Made by a program: the position numbers and the translations under genes
Source: Candidatus Moraniibacteriota bacterium
GTDB taxonomy: Bacteria > Patescibacteriota > Minisyncoccia > Moranbacterales > UBA9337
Direction of reading: 5' to 3'
DNA length: 24,628 nucleotides
Assembly: GCA_003507475.1 (NCBI GenBank)
Contig: DNVQ01000051.1
Coordinates: 1 to 24,628, forward strand
In this document: one piece after another, positions 15,695 through 23,386 of the stretch
Layout: each line of letters opens with the position of its first letter
Numbering within the stretch: position 1 is the first letter of the stretch
Notes under the pieces: generated by a model
The model's input: the letters and a program-made list of their open reading frames with translations, nothing else
The model's database searches: none
What the model was told of the DNA's origin: nothing

Positions 15695-17128
15695 ATGAAA
15701 AAAGAATTTTATATAACCACCACCTTGCCTTATGTTAATGCTGATCCGCATGCGGGTTTTGCTAGTGAAATAATCTTAGCAGATGTTCGCGCTCGATTTG
15801 AGAAACTTCAGGGAAAAGAGGTGATTTTTAATACAGGTACAGATGAGCATGGTTTAAAAATCTGGCAAAAAGCCCAAGAAGAAGGGGTAGATACACAGGC
15901 TTATGTGGATAAATATGCAGCGAAATTTGATGAGCTCAAAGAGATGCTCGAATTAAATTATACTAATTTCATCCGCACTACTGATGAGAATCATAAAAAA
16001 GCTGCTCAAGAATTATGGAAGCGAGTGGATGCTAATGGCTATATTTATAAAAAACAATACAAGGTAAAATATTGCGTGGGTTGTGAATTGGAAAAAACTG
16101 ACAGTGAATTAGTAGATGGATATTGCCCGCTTCATCCCGGTAAAGAATTGGAAATTATCGAAGAGGAAAATTATTTTTTTAAATTTAGCGCTTTGCAAGA
16201 TAAACTTTTAGAGTTATACAAAAGTAATCCAAACTTTGTCGTGCCCAATAAAAGATTCAATGAAATAAAATCTTTTGTCGAAAGAGGTTTGGAAGATTTT
16301 TCAATTTCTCGCTTGAAATCCAAAATGCCCTGGGGAGTGCCAGTACCTGGCGATGATGATCAGGTAATGTATGTTTGGTTTGACGCGCTTACTAATTATA
16401 TTTCCACTTTGGGTTGGCCTGATAATCAGGAGAATTTTGAAAAATTTTGGGGAACCAAAGAAAGTCCAAATGCGATTCAAATTGCCGGCAAAGACAATCT
16501 TCGTCAGCAAAGCGCGATGTGGCAAGCGATGCTTTTGGCAGCTGATTTGCCCACAAGCAAACAAGTTTTTATTAATGGTTTTATCAGTGTGGATGGACAG
16601 AAGATGAGTAAGTCTATTGGAAATGTAATTTCCCCCAAAGAAATGGTGGAAAAATATGGCATTGATGGCACTCGTTATTTACTTCTTACCAAAGGAACTT
16701 TTGGAGAAGATAATGATATTAGTTGGGAAAAATTAACTACAAAGTATAATGCTGATTTGGCTAATGGATTAGGAAACCTAACTAGTCGCGTGGTTAAGCT
16801 ATCAGAAAATTTAGATTTAGAAATTGAGAAAAAAGAAAATATTTTTGATGAAGCTAATATTAAATTAGTAGAGAGTTTTGATTTGGATAAGGTTTTGGAA
16901 AATATTTGGAATATTGTAAGAGAAGATAATAAATATATCGAAGACACTAAGCCTTGGGAGCTAGCAAAAAATAATGAAGCAGAATTTAAAAATGTAATGC
17001 AAAAACTTTTAAATGATTTAACTTTGATTGCCCAGATGTTAATCCCATTTTTACCAGAAACTGCTAAAAAAATTCAAAAAGCTTTGGAGACGAAGGAGAG
17101 GGTGATTTTATTTGAACGGATTCGATAA
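15695..17128 (+). CDS. metG: Methionine--tRNA ligase (MetRS)
   Basis: A 477-residue class I synthetase charging tRNA-Met in the cytosol. 'TTLPYVNADPHAGF' at 9-22 holds the HIGH-equivalent, here PHAGF with Phe at the last His position. 'FNTGTDEHGLKI' forms the methionine pocket. A single zinc knuckle has C127, C130, C144 and a His (H147) as the likely fourth ligand. 'VWFDALTNYIS' and KMSKS at 303-307 complete the catalytic set. The C-terminal helical anticodon domain is present but there is no EMAP/tRNA-binding extension, so this is the short form. There is no Shine-Dalgarno; the 21 nt before the ATG are AT-only 7-nt units. It is followed by tatD, a common pairing in bacteria. Confidence 0.97.
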   Translation: MKKEFYITTTLPYVNADPHAGFASEIILADVRARFEKLQGKEVIFNTGTDEHGLKIWQKAQEEGVDTQAYVDKYAAKFDELKEMLELNYTNFIRTTDENHKKAAQELWKRVDANGYIYKKQYKVKYCVGCELEKTDSELVDGYCPLHPGKELEIIEEENYFFKFSALQDKLLELYKSNPNFVVPNKRFNEIKSFVERGLEDFSISRLKSKMPWGVPVPGDDDQVMYVWFDALTNYISTLGWPDNQENFEKFWGTKESPNAIQIAGKDNLRQQSAMWQAMLLAADLPTSKQVFINGFISVDGQKMSKSIGNVISPKEMVEKYGIDGTRYLLLTKGTFGEDNDISWEKLTTKYNADLANGLGNLTSRVVKLSENLDLEIEKKENIFDEANIKLVESFDLDKVLENIWNIVREDNKYIEDTKPWELAKNNEAEFKNVMQKLLNDLTLIAQMLIPFLPETAKKIQKALETKERVILFERIR

Positions 17129-17130
17129 TG

Positions 17131-17173
17131 ATGCAAATACGCAAATGAATGCAAATGATGCGAATATGCGAAC
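17131..17173. repeat. Octad-word tract after metG
   Basis: Five 8-nt words of the type ATGCAAAT/ATGCGAAT, with 1-2 nt slips between some of them. It begins 2 nt after the metG stop. Confidence 0.6.
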
Positions 17174-17199
17174 AAAATTTAATTTGAATATTTTATTGT

Positions 17200-17310
17200 G
17201 AGATCCCCGACAAGTTAATTTCTATAGCTCATGCTTCACTAAGAAATTATACTTTCGAGGATGACAAGATTTGCGGTTTTGTCATGTTCGGGCTTGACCC
17301 GGACATCTCT
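17200..17310. repeat. TGTCAT-type palindrome with hairpins in swapped order
   Basis: First comes a right-type hairpin, GAGATCCCCGA (17200) to TCGAGGATGACA (17266), with inner arms AATTTCT/AGAAATT. Then a short left-type hairpin, TGTCATGTTCGGG-CTTGA-CCCGGACATCTC (17280-17308). The halves are those of the repeat at 10035 but in the opposite order. Confidence 0.65.
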
Positions 17311-17319
17311 TGTTTTTGT

Positions 17320-17350
17320 TAATATGCTAACGTGTTAAAATGCCAATATG
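17320..17350 (+). repeat. Octad-period tract running into the tatD start codon
   Basis: Successive 8-nt units TAATATGC, TAACGTGT, TAAAATGC and CAATATG. The last unit contains the tatD ATG. No Shine-Dalgarno is present. Confidence 0.5.
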
Positions 17351-18220
17351 ATTATTGATTCCCACGCCCATGTAAATTTCAACGCCTTTAAAGATGATGG
17401 CGATGAAGTAATAAAAAAATGTCTAAACAATAATGTCTGGGTGGTTAATGTTGGCTCAGAATTTAAAACCAGCAAGCGCGCAGTGGAATATGCTAATCGA
17501 TATGAAGAGGGGGTGTATGCGATAGTGGGTCTTCATCCGATTCATGTCAAAGTTGCGGATAATGATTTTTTAGGCGAGAGCGATAATGAAAATATTAAAT
17601 ATCGAGAAAAATTTAATTATGAGAATTATTTGGAATTAGCAAAAGATAAAAAGGTGGTGGCTATCGGGGAAGTGGGTTTAGACTACCATCATTTCGAGGA
17701 CGGAGCTACCGAATTAGAAAAAGAAAAAATTATCCGAAAACAAAAAGAAATATTTGTGGAGTTTATAAAATTAGCCAATGAGATTAATAAGCCCATCGTG
17801 ATTCATTGTTGGGGCGTAAAATCAAGAAAGGAACCTGATCACGCCCGAGCGGATGCATATAGGGATTTATTGGAAATATTAAAAGAATATCCTGTGAATA
17901 AAAAAGGGATAATTCACAGTTTTATTGGAAGCTATAAAACTGCCAGAGAGTTTCGAGAGTTGGGCTTTAAATTGGGTTTTAATGGAATTATTACTTATTC
18001 AGAAAGTTATGATAAAGTTTTGACAGATACGCCAATAGAAGATATTCTAGTTGAGACTGATTGTCCGTATCTCACTCCTCGACCTCTGAGCAAAGACGAG
18101 AGAAATGAACCAATGAATGTGAGGTATGTGGTAGAAAAAATTGCAAAGGTTAAAGGGATGGAGATAGGTGAGGTGGAGAGAATTATTTTTGAAAATAGTA
18201 GGAAAGTTTTTGGAATATAG
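17348..18220 (+). CDS. tatD: TatD-family metal-dependent deoxyribonuclease
   Basis: A 290-residue TIM-barrel hydrolase. Metal ligands in order are H6 and H8 in 'DSHAHVN', E108 in 'GEVGLDYH', H153 in 'VIHCWG', H190 in 'IHSFIGS' and D238 in 'ETDCPYLTP'. The family has 3'-5' exonuclease activity on DNA and is linked to repair. It is about 30 residues longer than typical because of insertions near 'SDNENIKYREKFNYENYLEL' and 'KSRKEPDHARADAYRD'. It follows metG by about 220 nt. Cytosolic. The start is the ATG that begins the HxH strand, as is usual for the family. Confidence 0.94.
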   Translation: MIIDSHAHVNFNAFKDDGDEVIKKCLNNNVWVVNVGSEFKTSKRAVEYANRYEEGVYAIVGLHPIHVKVADNDFLGESDNENIKYREKFNYENYLELAKDKKVVAIGEVGLDYHHFEDGATELEKEKIIRKQKEIFVEFIKLANEINKPIVIHCWGVKSRKEPDHARADAYRDLLEILKEYPVNKKGIIHSFIGSYKTAREFRELGFKLGFNGIITYSESYDKVLTDTPIEDILVETDCPYLTPRPLSKDERNEPMNVRYVVEKIAKVKGMEIGEVERIIFENSRKVFGI

Positions 18221-18232
18221 ATTGTTTCTAAT

Positions 18233-18274
18233 GTTCAATATTCAATTCTCAATATTCAATCAATAATCAATATT
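18233..18274. repeat. Heptad-period tract (TCAAT words) after tatD
   Basis: Four in-phase units of the form NNTCAAT, then two related units (CAATAAT, CAATATT). The period is 7 nt. It starts 12 nt after the tatD stop. Confidence 0.65.
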
Positions 18275-18333
18275 TTAATATTAAAATTTATTGAGATTTT
18301 CTTTTGAAGCGGCTTAAAATTAAATGCTAAAAA

Positions 18334-18361
18334 GCTACAGACTAATAACTAATAACTAACT
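18334..18361. repeat. Heptad-period tract (ACTAATA words) before ychF
   Basis: Four units in phase: GCTACAG, ACTAATA twice and ACTAACT. It ends 5 nt before the ychF ATG. There is no Shine-Dalgarno. Confidence 0.65.
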
Positions 18362-18366
18362 AAAAT

Positions 18367-19419
18367 ATGAAAATAGGAATTGTGGGATTACCCAACGTAG
18401 GAAAATCAACTTTGTTTAAAGCGCTGACCAAAAAGGCAGTGGATATTAATAATTATCCTTTTTGTACCATTGAGCCTAACGTGGGAGTGGTGGAGGTGCC
18501 CGATGAAAGATTGGATAAATTATCCGAAATGTCCAAGACCCAAAAAATAGTGCCAGCAGTAGTGGAGTTTGTAGATATTGCCGGTTTGGTAAAGGGAGCT
18601 TCTGAGGGAGAGGGTTTGGGAAATAAATTTTTGGCTAACATTAGAGAGGTGGACGCAATCTTGCAGGTAGTGAGAGTTTTTAAAAACGATACTATTATTC
18701 ACGTGCACAATGAAATTGACCCGCTAGGAGATATTGGAGTAATAGAAACCGAACTGGCTCTGGCGGATCTTGAAACAGTAAACAAAAGAATTGAAAGACT
18801 TGCTCGGGATGCCAAAAGAGGAGATAAGGAATCAGTTGCCAAGCTAGCGGTAAATGAAAAAATAAAAGCCGCATTATCTTCAGGTAAGCTTGCCAATGAA
18901 ATTGAATTTGATATGAAAGACGAGATGACAAAAATAGCTGTGACAGAATTATCTTTGCTTACTATTAAACCTTTTTTATATGTTTACAATGTTTCTGATT
19001 TGGATGAAAAATTAGCACCTGAATTAGAGGCAAAACAGCATATTAAAATTGATATCAAAATCGAAGAAGAGTTAGAACAAATGACTAAGGAAGAAATTAA
19101 AGAGTTGGGATTAAAGACCGGCTTGGACGAATTAATCAAAAAATCTTATGAGCTTTTGGGATTAATAACTTTTTTAACTACCGGTGAAAAAGAAACTCGG
19201 GCTTGGACCATCAAAAAAGGCTCCACTGCTCCAGAAGCGGGTACTGCGATTCACAATGATTTTAAAAATAAATTTATTTGTGCCGATGTAATTGCTTGGG
19301 ATGAGCTTATCCAATACGGCTCAATGAGTAAAGCCAAAGAAGCTGGGAAAGTTAAACAAGTCGGCAAAGATTATATTATGCAAGATGGGGAAGTGGTGGA
19401 GTTTAAGATAGGAGGGTAA
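18367..19419 (+). CDS. ychF: YchF/Obg-family GTPase (OLA1-like)
   Basis: A 350-residue protein. G1 'GLPNVGKST' lies at 7-15 and G3 '[17 protein letters not shown]' at about 69-85. A coiled-coil arm runs across the middle ('[23 protein letters not shown]'). The C-terminal TGS domain ends '[18 protein letters not shown]'. In the family this protein binds ribosomes and hydrolyses ATP or GTP with roles in translation and stress. At 350 residues it is slightly shorter than the usual 360 or so. Transcription may continue from tatD. No unusual change to key residues is seen. Confidence 0.96.
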   Translation: MKIGIVGLPNVGKSTLFKALTKKAVDINNYPFCTIEPNVGVVEVPDERLDKLSEMSKTQKIVPAVVEFVDIAGLVKGASEGEGLGNKFLANIREVDAILQVVRVFKNDTIIHVHNEIDPLGDIGVIETELALADLETVNKRIERLARDAKRGDKESVAKLAVNEKIKAALSSGKLANEIEFDMKDEMTKIAVTELSLLTIKPFLYVYNVSDLDEKLAPELEAKQHIKIDIKIEEELEQMTKEEIKELGLKTGLDELIKKSYELLGLITFLTTGEKETRAWTIKKGSTAPEAGTAIHNDFKNKFICADVIAWDELIQYGSMSKAKEAGKVKQVGKDYIMQDGEVVEFKIGG

Positions 19420-19454
19420 GTAATTAGTAATTAAAAATGAAAAATTAAAAATTT
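19420..19454. repeat. Heptad-period tract (GTAATTA/AAAATTA) after ychF
   Basis: Five units in phase, GTAATTA twice followed by AAAATGA, AAAATTA and AAAATTT, 35 nt, starting with the first base after the stop codon. Confidence 0.6.
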
Positions 19455-19514
19455 CCAATAAATTTCTAATGACTGAAATATGAAATTTCAAGTTGTTATA
19501 AATTTATATACAGA

Positions 19515-19617
19515 GTAGAGACGTGATTTATCACGTCTAAAAAATATATACTTGAGATTTGAGACGCGATAAATCACGTCGTTTCGCGAACGACTGTGAT
19601 AAATCGGCGTCTTTACA
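19515..19617. repeat. AGACGTGATTTATCACGTCT-type inverted repeat cluster
   Basis: GTAGAGACGTGATTTATCAC near 19515 is matched inversely by GTGATAAATCGGCGTCTTTAC ending at 19617. Between them lies a further copy, GACGCGATAAATCACGTC (19562). The left unit itself is a hairpin, AGACGTGAT-TT-ATCACGTCT (19519-19538). Together with the tract above, it explains most of the gene-free gap 19420-19784. Confidence 0.7.
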
Positions 19618-19624
19618 AACAACC

Positions 19625-19653
19625 TTGACTATTTCTTTTAAATTCAATACCTT
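19625..19653 (+). promoter_or_regulatory. Promoter of the 19785 gene
   Basis: TTGACT (19625-19630), 17 nt, TACCTT (19648-19653). It predicts a leader of about 125 nt. Confidence 0.5.
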
Positions 19654-19784
19654 AAATGTAGTGTCTTGAGCAAATTTTGGATATCTGAATTTTTTCTTAA
19701 GATAATTTTTTTGAGTTATTTAAAAAATATTTTTTTATTGGATAAAAATGTATTTTAATCGCTAATAAATCGGGAGGAAAAATT

Positions 19785-20231
19785 ATGCCATGGATAATTG
19801 AGAAAACAAAAGGTGTTTGTTATGATCTCATAACCAATACTTTGAAAAATGAAAAGGGTTATCAAATTGCTGTGATTTACGAAGATAAGAATGGAAATTT
19901 ATTTATCAGTCAGGCGATGGAAACAAATTTTGTTGATGAGGAGGGAGGTGTCCATGCGGGTTGGACTGGTGACGAGAATCATATCGCATCCCACATAAGA
20001 CTTGAAAACAGAGGGGGAGTTTTAAAATATTGCAGTAATAGATTTTCGGACGAATATTGGCGAGGAATTAGGGATGAAGAGATTTCTATTCGAATCACAA
20101 AAGTGGAAGGGCAAATCATTCCTCAAAAAACAAGGCGCATAAAGCGTAAGAGTATTTTTGTAAGATTTTTTGAAAAAATATTCAATATTTCTGTGCCTAT
20201 AAGTGAGTGTTCTCAAAAAACTAGTTATTAA
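19785..20231 (+). CDS. Hypothetical protein, single-gene unit
   Basis: A 148-residue protein that I do not recognise. A compact N-terminal domain of alternating strands ('YQIAVIYEDKNGNLFISQAM', 'HIASHIRLENRGG', 'ISIRITKVEGQIIP') is followed by a basic segment 'KTRRIKRKSIFVRFFEKIF' that could bind membrane or nucleic acid. There is no signal peptide. A clean ribosome site GGGAGG, 7 nt before the ATG, is in contrast to the housekeeping genes nearby. It has its own promoter and its own terminator, and a perfect 14-nt palindrome follows one base after the stop. Function unknown. Confidence 0.75.
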   Translation: MPWIIEKTKGVCYDLITNTLKNEKGYQIAVIYEDKNGNLFISQAMETNFVDEEGGVHAGWTGDENHIASHIRLENRGGVLKYCSNRFSDEYWRGIRDEEISIRITKVEGQIIPQKTRRIKRKSIFVRFFEKIFNISVPISECSQKTSY

Positions 20232-20245
20232 AATACGGCCGTATT
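20232..20245. other. Perfect 14-nt palindrome AATACGGCCGTATT
   Basis: A self-complementary sequence beginning directly after the stop codon of the 19785 gene and 30 nt before its terminator. It has the size of a regulator or restriction/methylation target, but nothing ties it to one. Confidence 0.5.
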
Positions 20246-20276
20246 CTAATAATTAGTTATTATGGTGTATATGAGT

Positions 20277-20316
20277 GGGTAATTTTGCGCAAGCGTGAAA
20301 TTACCCTTGTTTTTTT
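20277..20316 (+). terminator. Terminator of the 19785 gene
   Basis: GGGTAATTT pairs with AAATTACCC over a 12-nt loop, followed by TTGTTTTTTT. Confidence 0.85.
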
Positions 20317-20442
20317 ACTGGTGATCGTTTTATTCTTACTAGATTTCTCCATTTCTAAATTTTTGAGTACAAAAATTTATCCAGTTGAAATGACAAGCTT
20401 GTTGACTCAAAGTTCTGGGTGTCAATATCCGCAAACAAAATC

Positions 20443-20471
20443 TTGACTACTTGCTTAAAATTTAATAAACT
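20443..20471 (+). promoter_or_regulatory. groEL promoter
   Basis: TTGACT (20443-20448), 17 nt, TAAACT (20466-20471). The CIRCE-like repeat begins 2 nt downstream, over the expected start site. Confidence 0.7.
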
Positions 20472-20473
20472 AA

Positions 20474-20500
20474 TTAGCAGTTGGGGGAGGAGAGTGCTAA
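20474..20500. promoter_or_regulatory. CIRCE element (HrcA operator), left arm degenerate
   Basis: TTAGCAGTT-N9-GAGTGCTAA. The right arm is the exact CIRCE half-site; the left arm has two changes from TTAGCACTC; the 9-nt spacer is canonical. It predicts heat-shock control of groEL by HrcA, encoded elsewhere. Confidence 0.85.
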
Positions 20501-20510
20501 TAATATAAAT

Positions 20511-20553
20511 CACTAATCTGCACGAATCTTTTCACTAATTTTCACAAATATAA
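20511..20553. repeat. CAC(T/G)AAT word tract in groEL leader
   Basis: Four words starting with CAC at 20511, 20521, 20533 and 20543 (CACTAATCTG, CACGAATCTT, CACTAATTTT, CACAAATATA), with a spacing of 10-12 nt. It lies between the CIRCE element and the leader hairpin. Confidence 0.45.
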
Positions 20554-20580
20554 ATCATCATTAAATATTTCGCTTACTAT

Positions 20581-20618
20581 CTCTAATCAAATTCGAGATT
20601 ATTCGAGACAGATTAGAG
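20581..20618 (+). promoter_or_regulatory. Hairpin in groEL 5' leader
   Basis: CTCTAATC (20581) pairs with GATTAGAG (20611), enclosing a repeated ATTCGAGA word. It ends 22 nt before the ATG, so it could fold near the ribosome entry site. Confidence 0.45.
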
Positions 20619-20640
20619 TAGATAGGCGACTTAAATCATC

Positions 20641-22284
20641 ATGAGCAAACAAATTAAGTACGATGCAGATGCAAGAAAAAAAATTAAAGCTGGGATTGAT
20701 CAGGTGGCTGATGTGGTAAAAGGAACCTTGGGACCGAAAGGACGCAATGTTATTTTGGATAAAGGTTTTGGGACGCCGACCATTACTAATGACGGAGTGA
20801 GTATTGCCAGAGAAATAGAATTGGAAGATAGATTTGAAAACGTAGGCGCTTCTTTAATTAAAGAAGTGGCAGACAAAACTAATGATGCTGCCGGAGACGG
20901 AACAACTACTTCAACTGTGATTACTCAAGCTTTGATCAGTGAAGGTTTAAAATATGTGGAAACTGGAATTAATCCAGTGGGAATCAGAAAAGGAATGGAA
21001 GATGCTAAAAATGATGTGATAAATATTTTAAAAAAGAATTCCAAAAAACTTACTTCTCGCGAGGAGATTGCGCAAGTAGCGACAATATCAGCTGAGAGTG
21101 AAGAGATGGGAAAGATGATTGCTGGGGTAATGGAAGAAGTGGGCAAAGACGGAGTGATAACAGTTGAGGAATCACAAACCTTCGGAATTTCCAAGGAAAT
21201 TGTAAGAGGAATGAAGTTTGATAAGGGATTTATTTCTGCTTACATGATTACTAATTCTGAAAATCAAACAGCTGAGATTAAAGATGCTCCGGTTTTGATA
21301 ACAGATAAAAAGATTTCTTCAATTTCTGAAATTCTTCCAATTTTAGAAAAACTTACTAAATCGGGTACTAAAGATTTAGTGATCATATCAGAAGATTTAA
21401 GCGGAGAAGCTTTGGCTACTTTGGTGGTAAATAAACTTAGAGGAGTGCTAAATGTATTAGCTATCAAAGCACCTGAATTTGGAGAATCCAAAAAAGACAT
21501 GCTTGAGGACATTGCCGTATTAACTGGCGCTCAAGTAATTAGCGAAGAAAAGGGAATGAAACTTGAAACCATAGAATTGAGTGATTTGGGTGAGGCGCAA
21601 AAAGTTATTTCTTCTAAAGATGATACAACTATCGTAGGCGGAAAAGGTAAGAAGAGCAAAATCGAGGAAAGGGTATCTCAAATTAAAAAACTGATCGAAA
21701 AATCAGAAAGCTCATTTGATAAAAATAAATTAAGTAAAAGAATGGCAAAGTTGGCTGGTGGAGTGGCTGTGATTAAGGTGGGAGCCGTAACTGAAACCGA
21801 GCAAACTTATTTGAAACATAAAATGGATGATGCCCTAGCTGCAACTCGCGCGGCGGTGGCTGAGGGAATAGTAGCTGGAGGTGGTACCGCTTTAGTAAAG
21901 GCAGTGTCTAGTTTGGCTACTAAAAAAATTAGCGGTGATTATGAATATCAAGCTGGTTACAATACTCTGCTTAAAGCTTTAAATGAACCATTAAAACAAA
22001 TTGTAGTTAACGCAGGTAAGCGAGAAGCAGCAGTTGTACTAAACGAAATAGTTCAAAACAATAAAGTTAATTATGGATACAATGCTAAGACTGATAAATT
22101 TGAGGATGATATGATAAAGTCTGGAATAATTGATCCGCTTAAAGTAACTCGAACTGCTTTGGAAAATGCTGTGTCTGTTTCAGCTATGCTTCTTACGACT
22201 GAAGCAGTGGTGACAGATTTGCCAGCCGATAAAAATGCTCAAATGCCGCCAATGGGCGGAGGTGGTATGCCCGGAATGTTTTAA
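20641..22284 (+). CDS. groEL: Chaperonin GroEL (Hsp60)
   Basis: A 547-residue protein of standard length. Recognisable are '[26 protein letters not shown]', the nucleotide-binding 'DAAGDGTTT' near residues 80-90, the apical domain, 'GGTALVKA', and the C-terminal tail GGGGMPGMF. It forms the double-ring chamber that folds proteins with ATP and GroES. GroES is not encoded next to it, unlike the common groES-groEL operon. It has its own promoter, CIRCE site, a leader of about 160 nt and its own terminator. There is no Shine-Dalgarno before the ATG. Cytosolic. Confidence 0.98.
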   Translation: MSKQIKYDADARKKIKAGIDQVADVVKGTLGPKGRNVILDKGFGTPTITNDGVSIAREIELEDRFENVGASLIKEVADKTNDAAGDGTTTSTVITQALISEGLKYVETGINPVGIRKGMEDAKNDVINILKKNSKKLTSREEIAQVATISAESEEMGKMIAGVMEEVGKDGVITVEESQTFGISKEIVRGMKFDKGFISAYMITNSENQTAEIKDAPVLITDKKISSISEILPILEKLTKSGTKDLVIISEDLSGEALATLVVNKLRGVLNVLAIKAPEFGESKKDMLEDIAVLTGAQVISEEKGMKLETIELSDLGEAQKVISSKDDTTIVGGKGKKSKIEERVSQIKKLIEKSESSFDKNKLSKRMAKLAGGVAVIKVGAVTETEQTYLKHKMDDALAATRAAVAEGIVAGGGTALVKAVSSLATKKISGDYEYQAGYNTLLKALNEPLKQIVVNAGKREAAVVLNEIVQNNKVNYGYNAKTDKFEDDMIKSGIIDPLKVTRTALENAVSVSAMLLTTEAVVTDLPADKNAQMPPMGGGGMPGMF

Positions 22285-22304
22285 ATGAAGAATATGTTGA
22301 AATT

Positions 22305-22339
22305 GAAAAAACTCTCTTAGAGATAGGGGAGTTTTTTTT
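22305..22339 (+). terminator. groEL terminator
   Basis: AAAAACTCTC pairs with GGGGAGTTTTT over a short loop and runs into a T tract, 20 nt after the stop. Confidence 0.8.
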
Positions 22340-22352
22340 ATTTTTAAATTAG

Positions 22353-22376
22353 TTAACGTATTAACGAGTTAAAGAG
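22353..22376. repeat. Octad-period tract (TTAACGTA/TTAACGAG) after groEL
   Basis: Three 8-nt units in phase (TTAACGTA, TTAACGAG, TTAAAGAG), just after the terminator. Confidence 0.5.
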
Positions 22377-22437
22377 TTGGGAAAAATATTTAAAACAATT
22401 TAACAATACAGCAAGTATAACAATTTATTTTATAAGG

Positions 22438-22472
22438 TACTGATTACTAATTACAAGTTATTAACTACTGAA
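22438..22472. repeat. Heptad-period tract (TACTAAT words)
   Basis: Five 7-nt units in phase, such as TACTGAT and TACTAAT, 35 nt, ending 6 nt before the -35 box of the next promoter. Confidence 0.65.
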
Positions 22473-22478
22473 TTTTAT

Positions 22479-22506
22479 TTGACTTTTTTGGTTATTTTTG
22501 TAATGA
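22479..22506 (+). promoter_or_regulatory. Promoter of the 22584 gene
   Basis: TTGACT (22479-22484), 16 nt, TAATGA (22501-22506). Confidence 0.45.
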
Positions 22507-22583
22507 TGAATAGCTATTAAATTTGATAGTTATTATGGTAAATCTAGATATTGATTTCAGAATTTTAACAAATGGAGGCAGAA

Positions 22584-23036
22584 ATGGATACGCAAATGGT
22601 TTCAATGGGAAATAATGAATTTGCCGTTATTGCAGGATTAATTTTTTGTGAAAAAAATTTCCAAGAAGCGGTCTTACAAAGCTTGCATGATGGAAAAGTT
22701 CTTTACCCAGTTAATCAAAGAAATTACACTGGCTACATTAGCATCATCTTTCCGAAAATTTCGGGATGTGGTTTAATGCGCTTAAAGTTTGCCAAGGATA
22801 TTCGGGATAATAGGTTTTTCTTTAATATAGCGATGAAGATCCAGGATTTACATTTTGACAAAAAAGATTTAAGTGGTGGTTTTGTAGTATTGGAGGATGA
22901 ATATAAGTGTATTTTTTCTTTTGAGAAATATGAGAGAGATGCCGAACATGGCTTTGAACTGGTAAGCGATCTCTCAGATGTTCAAGATAATGAAAAAATA
23001 GGAAGGATTTTGAAGGTGGTAATTGTTCCTCGATGA
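22584..23036 (+). CDS. Hypothetical protein, single-gene unit
   Basis: A 150-residue protein that I do not recognise. I take the ATG at 22584 because GGAGG stands 5 nt before it; an in-frame ATG at 22572 overlaps that ribosome site. The sequence alternates strands and turns ('YTGYISIIFPKISGCGLMRLKF', 'FFFNIAMKIQDLHFD', 'GGFVVLEDEYKCIFSFEKYE') and suggests a single beta-rich cytosolic domain. There is no signal peptide or membrane segment. It has its own promoter and a strong terminator. In size and gene layout it resembles the 19785 gene on the other side of groEL, though I see no sequence similarity. Function unknown. Confidence 0.75.
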   Translation: MDTQMVSMGNNEFAVIAGLIFCEKNFQEAVLQSLHDGKVLYPVNQRNYTGYISIIFPKISGCGLMRLKFAKDIRDNRFFFNIAMKIQDLHFDKKDLSGGFVVLEDEYKCIFSFEKYERDAEHGFELVSDLSDVQDNEKIGRILKVVIVPR

Positions 23037-23056
23037 AATATTGTAGATTTTTCAAT

Positions 23057-23094
23057 AGCGGAGAAGTGAAGGCATTTCTCCGCTGTTTTATTTT
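23057..23094 (+). terminator. Terminator of the 22584 gene
   Basis: AGCGGAGAA pairs with TTCTCCGCT, followed by GTTTTATTTT. Confidence 0.9.
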
Positions 23095-23174
23095 AAAAAT
23101 AACAAAATATAAACATATTGAAACCTAAACCCTTTTTAAAAATGATTTATGTAAGATTGGTATATTAGTAAAGA

Positions 23175-23269
23175 AACCCCCTCTCTAATTCTCCCCCTTG
23201 AGTACAAGGGGGAGAGGGGGTGCTGATTTTTCCCTCTTCCAACCCTCTCCCAAGGAGAGAGATGGGGTT
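23175..23269. repeat. GC-rich hairpin repeat, CCCCCTTGAGTAC family, copy 2
   Basis: The outer ends are AACCCC and GGGGTT. The first hairpin is CTCCCCCTT-GAGTAC-AAGGGGGAG, with flanking CCCCC/GGGGG. The second hairpin is CTCTCC-CAA-GGAGAG. It lies about 50 nt upstream of the ATP synthase promoter. It fills most of the gene-free stretch 23095-23319. Confidence 0.75.
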
Positions 23270-23319
23270 AATGGATTCGTAATTTCGTACAATTCGTACT
23301 TCGTAGAGATCACCGAAAT

Positions 23320-23348
23320 TTGACTTTTTTGCTATTTGATAATACAAT
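23320..23348 (+). promoter_or_regulatory. ATP synthase operon promoter
   Basis: TTGACT (23320-23325), 17 nt, TACAAT (23343-23348). The predicted start near 23355 gives a leader of about 30 nt to the first gene. Confidence 0.75.
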
Positions 23349-23386
23349 ATAGGATGTTTGGAGAAAATTAAAAAGAAATAATTAAG

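Noticed and set aside
22572..22583. ATG at 22572 as start of the 22584 gene
   Set aside because: It overlaps the GGAGG ribosome site that fits the ATG at 22584.
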